From Caryophanales bacterium UBA6449 (GTDB lineage Bacteria; Bacillota_I; Bacilli_A; RFN20; CAG-288): DNA of 64,000 nucleotides. A program made the translations under genes and the position numbers. The stretch lies in contig DJOB01000006.1 of assembly GCA_002437105.1 (NCBI GenBank), positions 170,686 to 234,685 of the forward strand, read 5' to 3'. Under the pieces are notes generated by a model. That model was not told where the DNA came from. It saw nothing but the letters and a program-made list of their open reading frames with translations, and did no database searches. Shown here piece after piece: positions 38,300 through 45,505 of this stretch; within the stretch, counting starts at the first letter, position 1, and each line of letters opens with the position of its first letter.

Positions 38300-39172
38300 A
38301 TGAGAAAAGTTATACTTGCGGCGACCCAGTTCGCCTCTCTTCACGATCGGGAGAAGAATATCGCTAAGGCGGATAGTCTGGTGCGTCGAGCGGCTCAGCA
38401 GGGGGCGAATGTCATCCTTCTCGAGGAGCTGTTCGAGGGAGATTACTTCTGCCAGGTTGAGGATTACCAGAATTTCTCTCTGGCTGAGGAGTACGAGAAC
38501 TCGAAGACGCTGGCGCACTTTCAGGCTCTCGCCCGCGAGCTGCACGTCGTCCTGCCCATCTCCTTCTTCGAGAGGGCGGGCAATGTCTACTTCAATTCCA
38601 TGTGCGTGATCGACGCGGATGGAAAGAAGCTCGGATTGTATCGGAAGACGCATATACCTACGGGTGAATGCTACGAGGAAAAGTTCTATTTCGCCCCTGG
38701 CGATACGGGCTTCAAGGTGTTCTCCACCGCCTATGGAAGGCTGGGAGTGGCGATCTGTTGGGATCAGTGGTTCCCCGAGTGCGCCAGGATCATGGTGCTT
38801 CAGGGAGCGGATTTCCTCATGTATCCGACGGCGATCGGATCCGAACCGGTCCTTCCCAAGGATTCGAAGGATCACTGGCAGCACGTGATGATCGGACACA
38901 GCGCCGCTAACATCATCCCGGTGGTCGCTTCGAATAGGATCGGAATCGAGAGTGTCGGCCATTCCTCTATGCGGTTCTTCGGCAGCTCCTTCATCACCGA
39001 TGAGTATGGAAACCTGGTCGAGAGTCTGTCGCGGGAAGAGGAGGGTGTCATCGTTCACGAGTTCGATCTCGACCGGATATATGATGAAAGAGTCGACTGG
39101 GGCGTATTTAGAGACCGCCGCCCCGAGATGTACAGGGGAATACTCTCTCTCGATGGGAAGGATCATCATTAG
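38300..39172 (+). CDS. aguB: N-carbamoylputrescine amidase
   Basis: A 290-residue nitrilase-superfamily amidase, hydrolysing N-carbamoylputrescine to putrescine, CO2 and ammonia. The catalytic triad is Glu43 (LLEELFEGDYFC), Lys116 (YRKTHIPTG) and Cys153 (AICWDQWFPE). The segments YEEKFYFAPGDTGFKVF and YPTAIGSEP are diagnostic of the AguB subgroup rather than general nitrilases. It follows aguA by 6 bases. This is the plant/Pseudomonas-type pathway, not the Lactobacillales putrescine carbamoyltransferase route. Confidence 0.95.
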   Translation: MRKVILAATQFASLHDREKNIAKADSLVRRAAQQGANVILLEELFEGDYFCQVEDYQNFSLAEEYENSKTLAHFQALARELHVVLPISFFERAGNVYFNSMCVIDADGKKLGLYRKTHIPTGECYEEKFYFAPGDTGFKVFSTAYGRLGVAICWDQWFPECARIMVLQGADFLMYPTAIGSEPVLPKDSKDHWQHVMIGHSAANIIPVVASNRIGIESVGHSSMRFFGSSFITDEYGNLVESLSREEEGVIVHEFDLDRIYDERVDWGVFRDRRPEMYRGILSLDGKDHH

Positions 39173-39201
39173 TTAGGAACTTAAAGATATAGGCTTTGCG
39201 G

Positions 39202-39236
39202 CAGCTGATCGGATCGCCGGTCAGCTGTTTTTATTT
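39202..39236 (+). terminator. Terminator after aguAB
   Basis: CAGCTGA / TCAGCTG stem with an inner partly paired loop, followed by TTTTTATTT. Confidence 0.85.
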
Positions 39237-39705
39237 GAAAGGAGCGTGTGTCCATGCGACTCCTCAGCGGTTCGGCTATCTACTATCTATGTACCTGGTA
39301 GGCTCGAGGCGGGATCGCTGGTTATTATCATTACGCTTCTCTATCTGGCTATTATTTGTTAAGCTCAGAAATGTAAAGGCTATAAAAGAACATCTTATAA
39401 AAAAATACAGGTCCTATTTCAGTTGTACATGCTCAGGACTAAACTGGAAAAGCCCGCATATTTCTAGCAGCTGCCTTTCGCGGTGGAGATCATACGAAGA
39501 TCTAGCGCTGCCGTCTTTTGGCTGTATAGTTCCATAAATAAATGTTTTACATGTGAAAAGTCGCATCAGTTTTTATCGGATCCCTAGGAGCACGCTGGAG
39601 CACTGATAGGGATTATAAAAATAATTTTTGTATGATCAGCAGTGGGCTGCGGTGTCATTTTAAATGTAATTTAAAGGAAAATAATAGAAATATCTTTTTT
39701 CTTGC
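39237..39705. other. Intergenic region without a supported gene
   Basis: About 470 bases between the aguAB terminator and the promoter of the next gene. It becomes strongly AT-rich towards 39.6-39.7 kb. A 113-codon open frame (39196-39537) exists, but it starts across the terminator and has no family features. A very short frame around 39255-39360 encodes a hydrophobic stretch (GSLVIIITLLYLAIIC); I cannot support it as a gene. Confidence 0.55.
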
Positions 39706-39734
39706 TTGAATAATAGTTAACTTGGTTGTAACAT
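39706..39734 (+). promoter_or_regulatory. Putative promoter of the AbiEi/DUF6088-like gene
   Basis: TTGAAT (39706-39711), 17-base spacer, TAACAT (39729-39734), in AT-rich sequence about 105 bases ahead of the proposed start codon. Confidence 0.45.
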
Positions 39735-39839
39735 TTTTTGGACAATGAGATTTTCGGTGTTTTAGATCTGATCTGCAGGGAAGATTCGAGTGCTGAAAAT
39801 GATCGATTGTCAATTCTGAAATGTGAGGATAAAAAACCA

Positions 39840-40562
39840 ATGAAGAAAAGCATCAAGAAGAACGGTATCGAGATGAAGATCAGGAGGGAACTCAATGTCT
39901 TTCCCTACTCTATCTTCTGCCTCAACGATATCCGCACCCGCTGCTCCTACTCCGCTAAGACCAAGGTGGTGACCACCCTCGAGGAGGAGGGAACCATCGA
40001 TAGGGTCATCAATGGAATCTACCGTATCAAGAATCATGAGAAGCCCATCACGATCATGGATCTGGCCTTCGCGATCGCGCGGAAGAACAGCTGGTTCACC
40101 TGCCCTCTGCCCACCGATGACAGCAAGAAACTGGTCGTCAAATCCTCGGGTCCCTCGCGCCAGTACGACTATCAGGGAATGCACATCGAGTTCCAGAAGG
40201 AGAATTCTAAGCTCCTGCCCTCCTCCTACTATTCGATCAACCTGATCATTCACAATGCTAGCCTGCTGCCCGATCCCACTCAGCCCAACGCTCGTTTCCT
40301 CAAGTCCTCTCGTAACCTTCTGTCCGCGGAGGAGTACGCCAAGGGCATGAAGAATCTGAAGAAGAAGAGCCTGCCTTGGGTCCGTCCTCTGCTGCGTCAG
40401 GTCTTCGCTGAGCAGCCCGAGCACTTCAAGAATGTTCAGCCCGTGAGGAACAACGGCATCAAGCGTCGACTCGGCCGTCGTCCCCTGATCGATGACGTCA
40501 CTGACAATCTCGTCGTCAAGCCGAGGGCGAAGGCCAAAGCGAGCAGCAAGGCTAAGAAGTAG
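39840..40562 (+). CDS. Winged-helix protein resembling AbiEi/DUF6088 antitoxin-type regulators
   Basis: A 240-residue soluble, basic protein. Residues ~20-60 look like a winged helix: FCLNDIRTRCSYSAKTKVVT, then LEEEGTIDRVINGIYRI, the pattern ending in G-x-Y that is typical of AbiEi/DUF6088 proteins. It continues with ITIMDLAFAIARKNSWFTCP and, later, YQGMHIEFQKENSKLL, in the same order and spacing as that family's AxAIAR and IEFR blocks. The family's Ala/Asn-rich GLSTQ segment is not evident. The last ~15 residues are a Lys/Ala tail (KPRAKAKASSKAKK). No toxin-like gene is adjacent; the gene stands alone before the SRP RNA. The start could also be the ATG at 39873. The family link is by eye and tentative. 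Confidence 0.6.
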   Translation: MKKSIKKNGIEMKIRRELNVFPYSIFCLNDIRTRCSYSAKTKVVTTLEEEGTIDRVINGIYRIKNHEKPITIMDLAFAIARKNSWFTCPLPTDDSKKLVVKSSGPSRQYDYQGMHIEFQKENSKLLPSSYYSINLIIHNASLLPDPTQPNARFLKSSRNLLSAEEYAKGMKNLKKKSLPWVRPLLRQVFAEQPEHFKNVQPVRNNGIKRRLGRRPLIDDVTDNLVVKPRAKAKASSKAKK

Positions 40563-40610
40563 ACGATTCATCTGTTAAAAATTAAAAATTAGTTTTGTAG
40601 TAGAATATGC

Positions 40611-40697
40611 GATGCCATCGCGGTATTTCCGCTTCGAACTAGGTCAGGGCCGGAAGGCAGCAGCCTTAAGAGGCGGCGGTGCGTGCGGTGGTTTTTT
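40611..40697 (+). ncRNA. ffs: Signal recognition particle RNA, small bacterial type
   Basis: It contains the universal SRP helix 8 core, GGTCAGGGCCGGAAGGCAGC with AGC following, which binds Ffh. The ends pair: CCATCGC (40614-40620) with GCGGTGG (40684-40690), and six T follow directly (40691-40697), so RNA end and terminator coincide. TAGAAT at 40601-40606 may be its -10 box. The short form (~80-90 nt, no Alu domain) contrasts with the long scRNA of Bacillus and resembles that of mycoplasmas and many other bacteria. It lies just upstream of tadA; scr and tadA are also neighbours in Bacillus. Confidence 0.93.
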
Positions 40698-40723
40698 CGT
40701 GCTTGCATATTGGAGTCGTAGAC

Positions 40724-41158
40724 ATGGATAGAAGGCAGCTGGCAGCAGGGGTGAGCGAGGCGAAGAGGCGGGCGGATCTAGCGGAGACCGCGGGAGAGAT
40801 ACCCGTGGGAGCCTGTATCCTTTCCCCGTCCGGAGAGATCATCGCTTCGGCCTCTAACCTCTGCGAGGAGGAGAACGATCAGACGCGCCACGCGGAGATC
40901 ATCTGCATCTCTGAAGCGTGTCGAAAGATGCCGGGCAAGAGGTTGCTGGGCTGCTCTTTGGTCGTGACTCTCGAACCCTGTCTAATGTGTCTAGGGGCAG
41001 CTCTGAACGCTGGTCTCGAGCGGGTCTACTACCTGGTCGCTTCGCCCGATTCGGGGGCTTTCTCCCGATACGAGGTGAACGCTGATATCGAGGAGCATCA
41101 TCTCGCGGATGAGACCGAGGTGGAGAGACTGAAGGATTTCTTCAGACGCCTGCGCTGA
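40724..41158 (+). CDS. tadA: tRNA-specific adenosine deaminase
   Basis: A 144-residue zinc deaminase that makes inosine at position 34 of tRNA-Arg(ACG). The catalytic HAE (His56, Glu58) and the zinc-binding PCLMC (Cys86, Cys89) are present, with IPVGACIL at the start of the core and VYYLVASPDSGAF after it. Start ATG 40724 follows GGAG; an upstream in-frame start would lie within the SRP RNA. Its stop is three bases from the convergent thiN stop with no terminator between them. Confidence 0.92.
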   Translation: MDRRQLAAGVSEAKRRADLAETAGEIPVGACILSPSGEIIASASNLCEEENDQTRHAEIICISEACRKMPGKRLLGCSLVVTLEPCLMCLGAALNAGLERVYYLVASPDSGAFSRYEVNADIEEHHLADETEVERLKDFFRRLR

Positions 41159-41161
41159 AGC

Positions 41162-41773
41162 TCAGCGGATCGTTACGGTGATCGACCCCTGCTGACACGC
41201 GATCTGCCCGGATTCCTCCGCTTCGTGGAGGTTAGAGATACCTAGCGATGATGATCTTTTCAGCTCGCCAGAGTAGTCATATTTAAATCCCTGGATATCT
41301 ATGGTAGAGATCTCGGTCAGCGAGGTGATCGAGACGGTGTGTCTCCCCGTTACAGCGAGGTGCTGGTGCGGACCGAGCAGGTATGTTTCGCTGTGGTCAT
41401 CGGTCAGCTTGATCGCCGCCCTGTCTGTGAATCGCGAGGCCACTTGAATATTGTTCAGGATCATCTCGACCCGTGGGAAGGATGTTCCGCCCAGGATCGT
41501 GATGCTCTTCGCGCCTCTCTCTACTGCCAGTTTTAGACCGGCTTCCAGATCGGTCTCGTCCTTGTCTCTATTCAGTTTGATGATCTCGATGCGCGGGCTG
41601 ATCCTAGATACTTCACTGATGGTATCCATATCTCCAATCAGGATATCGGGGTTCTTTCCCGCTTCTATCAGCCGGTCGAAACCGCCATCGATGGCGATGA
41701 CGATCGAATTCGAGAACCGCGTCTCTTTCGGGATCTTATAGTCCCCGGTCACAGCGAGGATGAAGGAGTTCAT
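41162..41773 (-). CDS. thiN: Thiamine pyrophosphokinase
   Basis: A 203-residue thiamine pyrophosphokinase, transferring pyrophosphate from ATP to thiamine to give the cofactor directly. Motifs: AIDGGFDRLIEAG, ILIGDMDTIS and NRDKDETDLEAGLKLA (acidic metal/ATP site), LGGTSFPRVEMILNN, followed by a C-terminal beta-rich thiamine-binding half. In Bacilli thiN more often follows rpe/rsgA; here it is the second gene after glf with a four-base overlap (ATGA). This implies salvage of imported thiamine. No TPP riboswitch is visible upstream. Confidence 0.9.
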   Translation of the reverse strand: MNSFILAVTGDYKIPKETRFSNSIVIAIDGGFDRLIEAGKNPDILIGDMDTISEVSRISPRIEIIKLNRDKDETDLEAGLKLAVERGAKSITILGGTSFPRVEMILNNIQVASRFTDRAAIKLTDDHSETYLLGPHQHLAVTGRHTVSITSLTEISTIDIQGFKYDYSGELKRSSSLGISNLHEAEESGQIACQQGSITVTIR

Positions 41774-42897
41774 AGATCGGTTCTGATCCCCTCTCTCTGA
41801 CAGGTCTGGAAGGCTAGATCTATCGTTTCGCTCATCGACAGGGGGGCGAAGGTTCCTAGTCTGCCACCGAGGATGATGTTCGATGAGGTCGACAGTGCCT
41901 TGTACCTCTCGGCTATTTTCTTGTTCTTCGTATCTATGATGGGATAGTAGGGCTCGTCGCTGAGGCCGCGATAGGCCTTGGGGTACTCGAAGGATACGAT
42001 GGTCTTAGCTGAATTGCAGTGTGACATGAAGTGGCGGTGCTCGATGGCCCTAGTGTAGCCCACCGCGCGATCGGTGTAGTACATCACGGGTGTTCCTTGG
42101 AAGTTGGTTCCATCCATCACTTTTGTTTTATAGGTTAAAGATAGATAGGCGAGAGTGCCTAGAGAGCAGTTGAACAGAGCATCGAGTGGACCGGTGTAGA
42201 CAATCTTCTCCGCGCTCTTGTCCCACTGTTCTCGGTCTTTTAGATAATCGGTGTTCAACTCTACGCGAATACCATTTAGCAGTTTATCTATGATGGAGGA
42301 ATATCCATCTTCAGGTATACCTTGGAAGCGATCTTGGAACATCGGACGATCGAAGGTGTATTCGATGTCGCTAGGGTTTTCTACATACGGTGAGAGCAGG
42401 GTTGCATCCTTATTCCAGAGCTTCTCGGTGTAGCCTTTAATCAGCGTCTTGTAGAGTGAACGCCCTATGGTGCGGAGGGAGTGCGTCTCGAAAGAAGTAT
42501 CCTTCGCCTGCATCTCGACGGAACATTCGCGCTCGACCTGTCTCTTAGCATCGGCGGGATTCGATGTGCCGAAGATCTCGTAGCAGGTGGATAGGCTCAG
42601 GGGCAGGTGATAGATCTTGCCTTTGAAGTTGGCGAGGGGAGCGTAGGTGAAGCGATTGAATCTCGAGAAGCGGTTCACGAAATCCCAGATCTTCTCGTCA
42701 TCGGTATGGAAGATGTGAGGACCGAAGAGGTGCACGTCGATGCCTTCGATCCTCTCGGTTCTGATGTTTCCACCGACAGCGGCCCTCTTCTCGATCACGA
42801 GGACCTTCTTACCGGCGCGGTGCGCCAGGTAGGCGAAGACTGCGCCGAATAGGCCGGCGCCGACTACGAGGTAATCGTATCTTTCGTTTGTTTCCAT
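41770..42897 (-). CDS. glf: UDP-galactopyranose mutase
   Basis: A 375-residue flavoprotein that interconverts UDP-galactopyranose and UDP-galactofuranose, supplying galactofuranose for surface glycans or glycolipids. Evidence: the FAD-binding LVVGAGLFGAVFA, VIEKRAAVGGNIRTE, HLFGPHIFHTDDEKIWDF, and LIKGYTEKLWNKD, all in family order, and a C-terminal FAD segment (GGRLGTFAPLSMSETID). ATG 42897 follows AGGATTGTAT. It is co-transcribed with thiN through a four-base overlap. No galactofuranosyltransferase is in the window. Confidence 0.95.
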   Translation of the reverse strand: METNERYDYLVVGAGLFGAVFAYLAHRAGKKVLVIEKRAAVGGNIRTERIEGIDVHLFGPHIFHTDDEKIWDFVNRFSRFNRFTYAPLANFKGKIYHLPLSLSTCYEIFGTSNPADAKRQVERECSVEMQAKDTSFETHSLRTIGRSLYKTLIKGYTEKLWNKDATLLSPYVENPSDIEYTFDRPMFQDRFQGIPEDGYSSIIDKLLNGIRVELNTDYLKDREQWDKSAEKIVYTGPLDALFNCSLGTLAYLSLTYKTKVMDGTNFQGTPVMYYTDRAVGYTRAIEHRHFMSHCNSAKTIVSFEYPKAYRGLSDEPYYPIIDTKNKKIAERYKALSTSSNIILGGRLGTFAPLSMSETIDLAFQTCQREGIRTDL

Positions 42898-43075
42898 ATA
42901 CAATCCTGTTTTTATTCTTTATTCGCGTCTCGTCTCTCCATTACCTATTCTACTTTCGATCGTCGCTCTCGTGTGTCTCTAGATTCTTGCAGTTCGACTA
43001 CAAGGTGCGGGAAGCTAGGGCACGCCCGCTGAGAATAATATGTGGAAATCGAGTTAAAAGTCGGTTCTGAGGATA

Positions 43076-43108
43076 AAAAATCTTTCGATCGCTCCGATCG
43101 AAAGATTC
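43076..43108 (-). terminator. Terminator of the secA-prfB-yitT operon (minus strand)
   Basis: A perfect 13-base stem AATCTTTCGATCG / CGATCGAAAGATT with a three-base loop, followed on the minus strand by six or more T. Confidence 0.93.
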
Positions 43109-43111
43109 TGT

Positions 43112-44359
43112 CTATCTTTTCGTATTGCTGTTGGTGCGGTTGGCTCTATCTGCTTCCTTACTAGCTTTTTTGTCCTGTTTGATAACGCGCTCGACATCCT
43201 TCTTGATGTCTTTCTCCTTAGCCTTGATCGCCTTTTCATTCAGCATCTTCGCCTTTTTGTTGTCGGTGCTGGATCGGCTCTTCTCGGGCAGGAGGATCGG
43301 CTCGTCGCCATCGTCGAGCGAGAAGCCGTGCCCCTGAACCTCGGAGACCGCGGTGATTGTGACGAAGGCGGAGGGGTCGATGGACTGGATGAGCTTGAGT
43401 AGATCGTTGTATTCTTCTCGGGTGAATGAGACGCTGACCACATAGCGCTCAGTTCCGGTGTATCCCCCCCTCGCCGGGAAGATTGTCGTTCCGCGTTCCA
43501 TCTCCTTATTGATCTGATTGGAGATGACTTTCCAGCGGTTAGATATGATCTGGGCGGTGTAGAGGGTCTGGGCACCGACGAAGAAGCGACCGATCAGGAA
43601 GGCACAGATGATGGCGGCGATGATGCCCATGATACCGCCGACCAGATCCTGCATTATGCAGATACCGATGATGATGATCGTGGAATCTATGATGATGGAG
43701 ATGGTATTGGCTTTCAGTCTAGTTCGGGATGAGATGGCGATTATCAAACAGTCCGTTCCACCCGTCGAGCCACCCCCGCGGAAGGCGAGGGCGACACCGA
43801 GACCCAGGAGGACACCGCCGATGAGACCGGCGGCGATGACGGCGGGATAGGCGCTGGGGGCGTGAGGGGTAGCCGCACCGTTGAAGTACTCCTCCAGCTT
43901 GATCCAGTGCAGGGCAGGAACCTCGCGCAGCTGATCGAAGATCCAGACGAAGGCGGGGTAGACGATCGTCGAGACCGCTGTCTTGAGGGTGAAGTCGAGT
44001 CCGACGATGAAGAAGCCGAGGATGAAGAAGAAGATCGTTACTATGATGATGACCGTACTCACTCCGCCGATCGCATCCAAGTTGCCGCCACACAGCTTCA
44101 CGATCGCGGCGATGACGAGGGCGATACCGGAGTTTCCGCCTGAGATGATGTCGGCTGGAACCAGGAGGATCGAAGCGTTGAAGGCGAGGATGATGCTGCC
44201 GGCGATCACCAGCAACATATTCTGGACAACTTTCTTGGGAGGGGTGTCGATGTATTGTTTCTTAAATTCTTTCTTGAAGTTGTAAATTAGATTTCTGCCC
44301 CAATTTTTGAAAGAAAAATGGGTGATGCTCCTCTTCTTAATTCTGGTGGAATCACTCAT
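43112..44359 (-). CDS. YitT family membrane protein (DUF161/DUF2179)
   Basis: A 415-residue membrane protein. After a basic cytoplasmic N terminus (~1-45), five or six helices (~50-275) match the YitT family (SIILAFNASILLVPADIISGG-like segment, GGVLLGLGVALAFRGGGSTGGTD), then the cytoplasmic DUF2179 domain (~285-360; RGTTIFPARGGYTGTERYVV) and a long Lys-rich tail (~365-415) that is not typical. Function of the family is not settled. It begins inside the last codons of prfB (8-base overlap) with GGAGAG as ribosome site, so it is coupled to prfB and secA, and a strong terminator follows. Confidence 0.88.
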   Translation of the reverse strand: MSDSTRIKKRSITHFSFKNWGRNLIYNFKKEFKKQYIDTPPKKVVQNMLLVIAGSIILAFNASILLVPADIISGGNSGIALVIAAIVKLCGGNLDAIGGVSTVIIIVTIFFFILGFFIVGLDFTLKTAVSTIVYPAFVWIFDQLREVPALHWIKLEEYFNGAATPHAPSAYPAVIAAGLIGGVLLGLGVALAFRGGGSTGGTDCLIIAISSRTRLKANTISIIIDSTIIIIGICIMQDLVGGIMGIIAAIICAFLIGRFFVGAQTLYTAQIISNRWKVISNQINKEMERGTTIFPARGGYTGTERYVVSVSFTREEYNDLLKLIQSIDPSAFVTITAVSEVQGHGFSLDDGDEPILLPEKSRSSTDNKKAKMLNEKAIKAKEKDIKKDVERVIKQDKKASKEADRANRTNSNTKR

Positions 44360-45480
44360 TCTGTCTCTCCTTGGCACGATTGAAGTTCCACGCTAGGAAG
44401 GCATCGATGAACCCGTCGAGCTTTCCATCCATCACCGATTGCACATCGGTCTCCGAATAGTTGGTACGATGGTCCTTCACCAGCGTGTACGGCTGGAATA
44501 CGTACGAGCGGATCTGGCTGCCCCATTCGATATCCTTCTTGATACCGTTGATCGAAGCGAGCTTCTCCTGCCTCTCCTTCTCCATCTTCTGGAAGAGGCG
44601 AGCTCTCAGCATATCCATCGCCATCGCCTTGTTCTGCATCTGCGAGCGCTCGACCTGGCAGGTGACGACGATACCGGTCGGATGGTGGATGATCCTGACG
44701 GCGGATTCGGTCTTATTGACGTTCTGTCCTCCAGCTCCAGAGCTGCGGTAGGTCTCGATGGTTATGTCGGCCGGGTTGATCTTGATATCGATGGTCGAGT
44801 CGATGGCGGGCATGACATTGACTGAGGCGAAGGAGGTGTGGCGAGCATGCGAGGCGTCGAAAGGAGAGATCCTTACGAGCCGGTGCACGCCGAGTTCGGA
44901 CTTCAGTCGTCCGTACGCATACTTCCCCTTTATCTCGATGGTGGCTGAGGAGATTCCCGCCTCTTCACCCTGCTGATAATCGATGAGGATGCACTTGTAG
45001 CCGTGCGAGTCGGCGAAGTGCTGGTACATCCTCAGGAGCATCGAGGCCCAGTCGTGAGCCTCGGTGCCACCCGCTCCAGGGTGGAAGTCGATGATGGCAT
45101 CCATCCGGTCGTAGGGACCGGAAAGGTAGGTTTCGCGCTCGAATGCAGCCGAGTCCTTGTTCAGGGATTTAATATCGTCATCCGCGGCTTCATGAAGGTC
45201 TTTATCATCTTCATCTTTAAGCAGTGAAAGAGCAGCTTTTACATCCTCCAATCTCTTTTCTAGAGACTGGATTGTTCCCCTCTGCTCCTGGAGAGAAGCC
45301 AGCTCTCCATTGATCTTGGCGGCCCTGATCGGATCAGCCCAGAAGGAGTCGCTGGAAGCTTCCTTCTCCAGGTCGGCTATGTTCTTTTCGATGCGAGGAA
45401 GGTCAAAGACCACCTCTCAGTCTGGATAGTCTCTTCTCGATCACATCTATCTCGTTTCCGAGCTCATATAGTTCTCTCAT
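44352..45480 (-). CDS. prfB: Peptide chain release factor 2, programmed +1 frameshift
   Basis: RF2 of about 375 residues, releasing peptides at UGA and UAA. Translation starts at ATG 45480 (MRELYELGNEID) after CGAGGTTTAGAT, reads 25 codons to CTT, and meets TGA at 45405-45403. Shifting +1 at CTT-TGA-C gives Leu-Asp and continues as DLPRIEKNIADLEKEA. The SD-like AGAGGTGG just upstream of CTTTGAC is the usual stimulator. The GGQ motif (GAGGQNVNKTES) and the RF2-type SPF anticodon-like motif (RISPFDASHARHTSF) are present. Use of TGA for autoregulation shows TGA is a stop in this organism. It lies 25 bases after secA, the classical secA-prfB pair. Confidence 0.95.
45402..45412 (-). promoter_or_regulatory. 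RF2 programmed frameshift site
   Basis: Minus strand GGTGGTCTTTGAC: the slippery CTT codon, the in-frame TGA and the following C, with an SD-like purine tract just upstream. Low RF2 lets the ribosome slip +1, raising RF2 synthesis. Confidence 0.93.
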
Positions 45481-45505
45481 ATCTAAACCTCGTGGATAGA
45501 AACTT

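Noticed and set aside
39196..39537. 113-codon open frame downstream of aguB
   Set aside because: It begins across the aguAB terminator, has no convincing ribosome site and no family resemblance.
42898..43075. TPP riboswitch for the thiN operon
   Set aside because: The conserved CTGAGA and ACCTGA-type TPP elements are not present upstream of glf-thiN.
45352..45413. Internal GTG at 45413 as the start of prfB
   Set aside because: The upstream ATG 45480 with ribosome site, the 25 family-like codons and the CTT-TGA-C site show that the gene starts earlier and is frameshifted.
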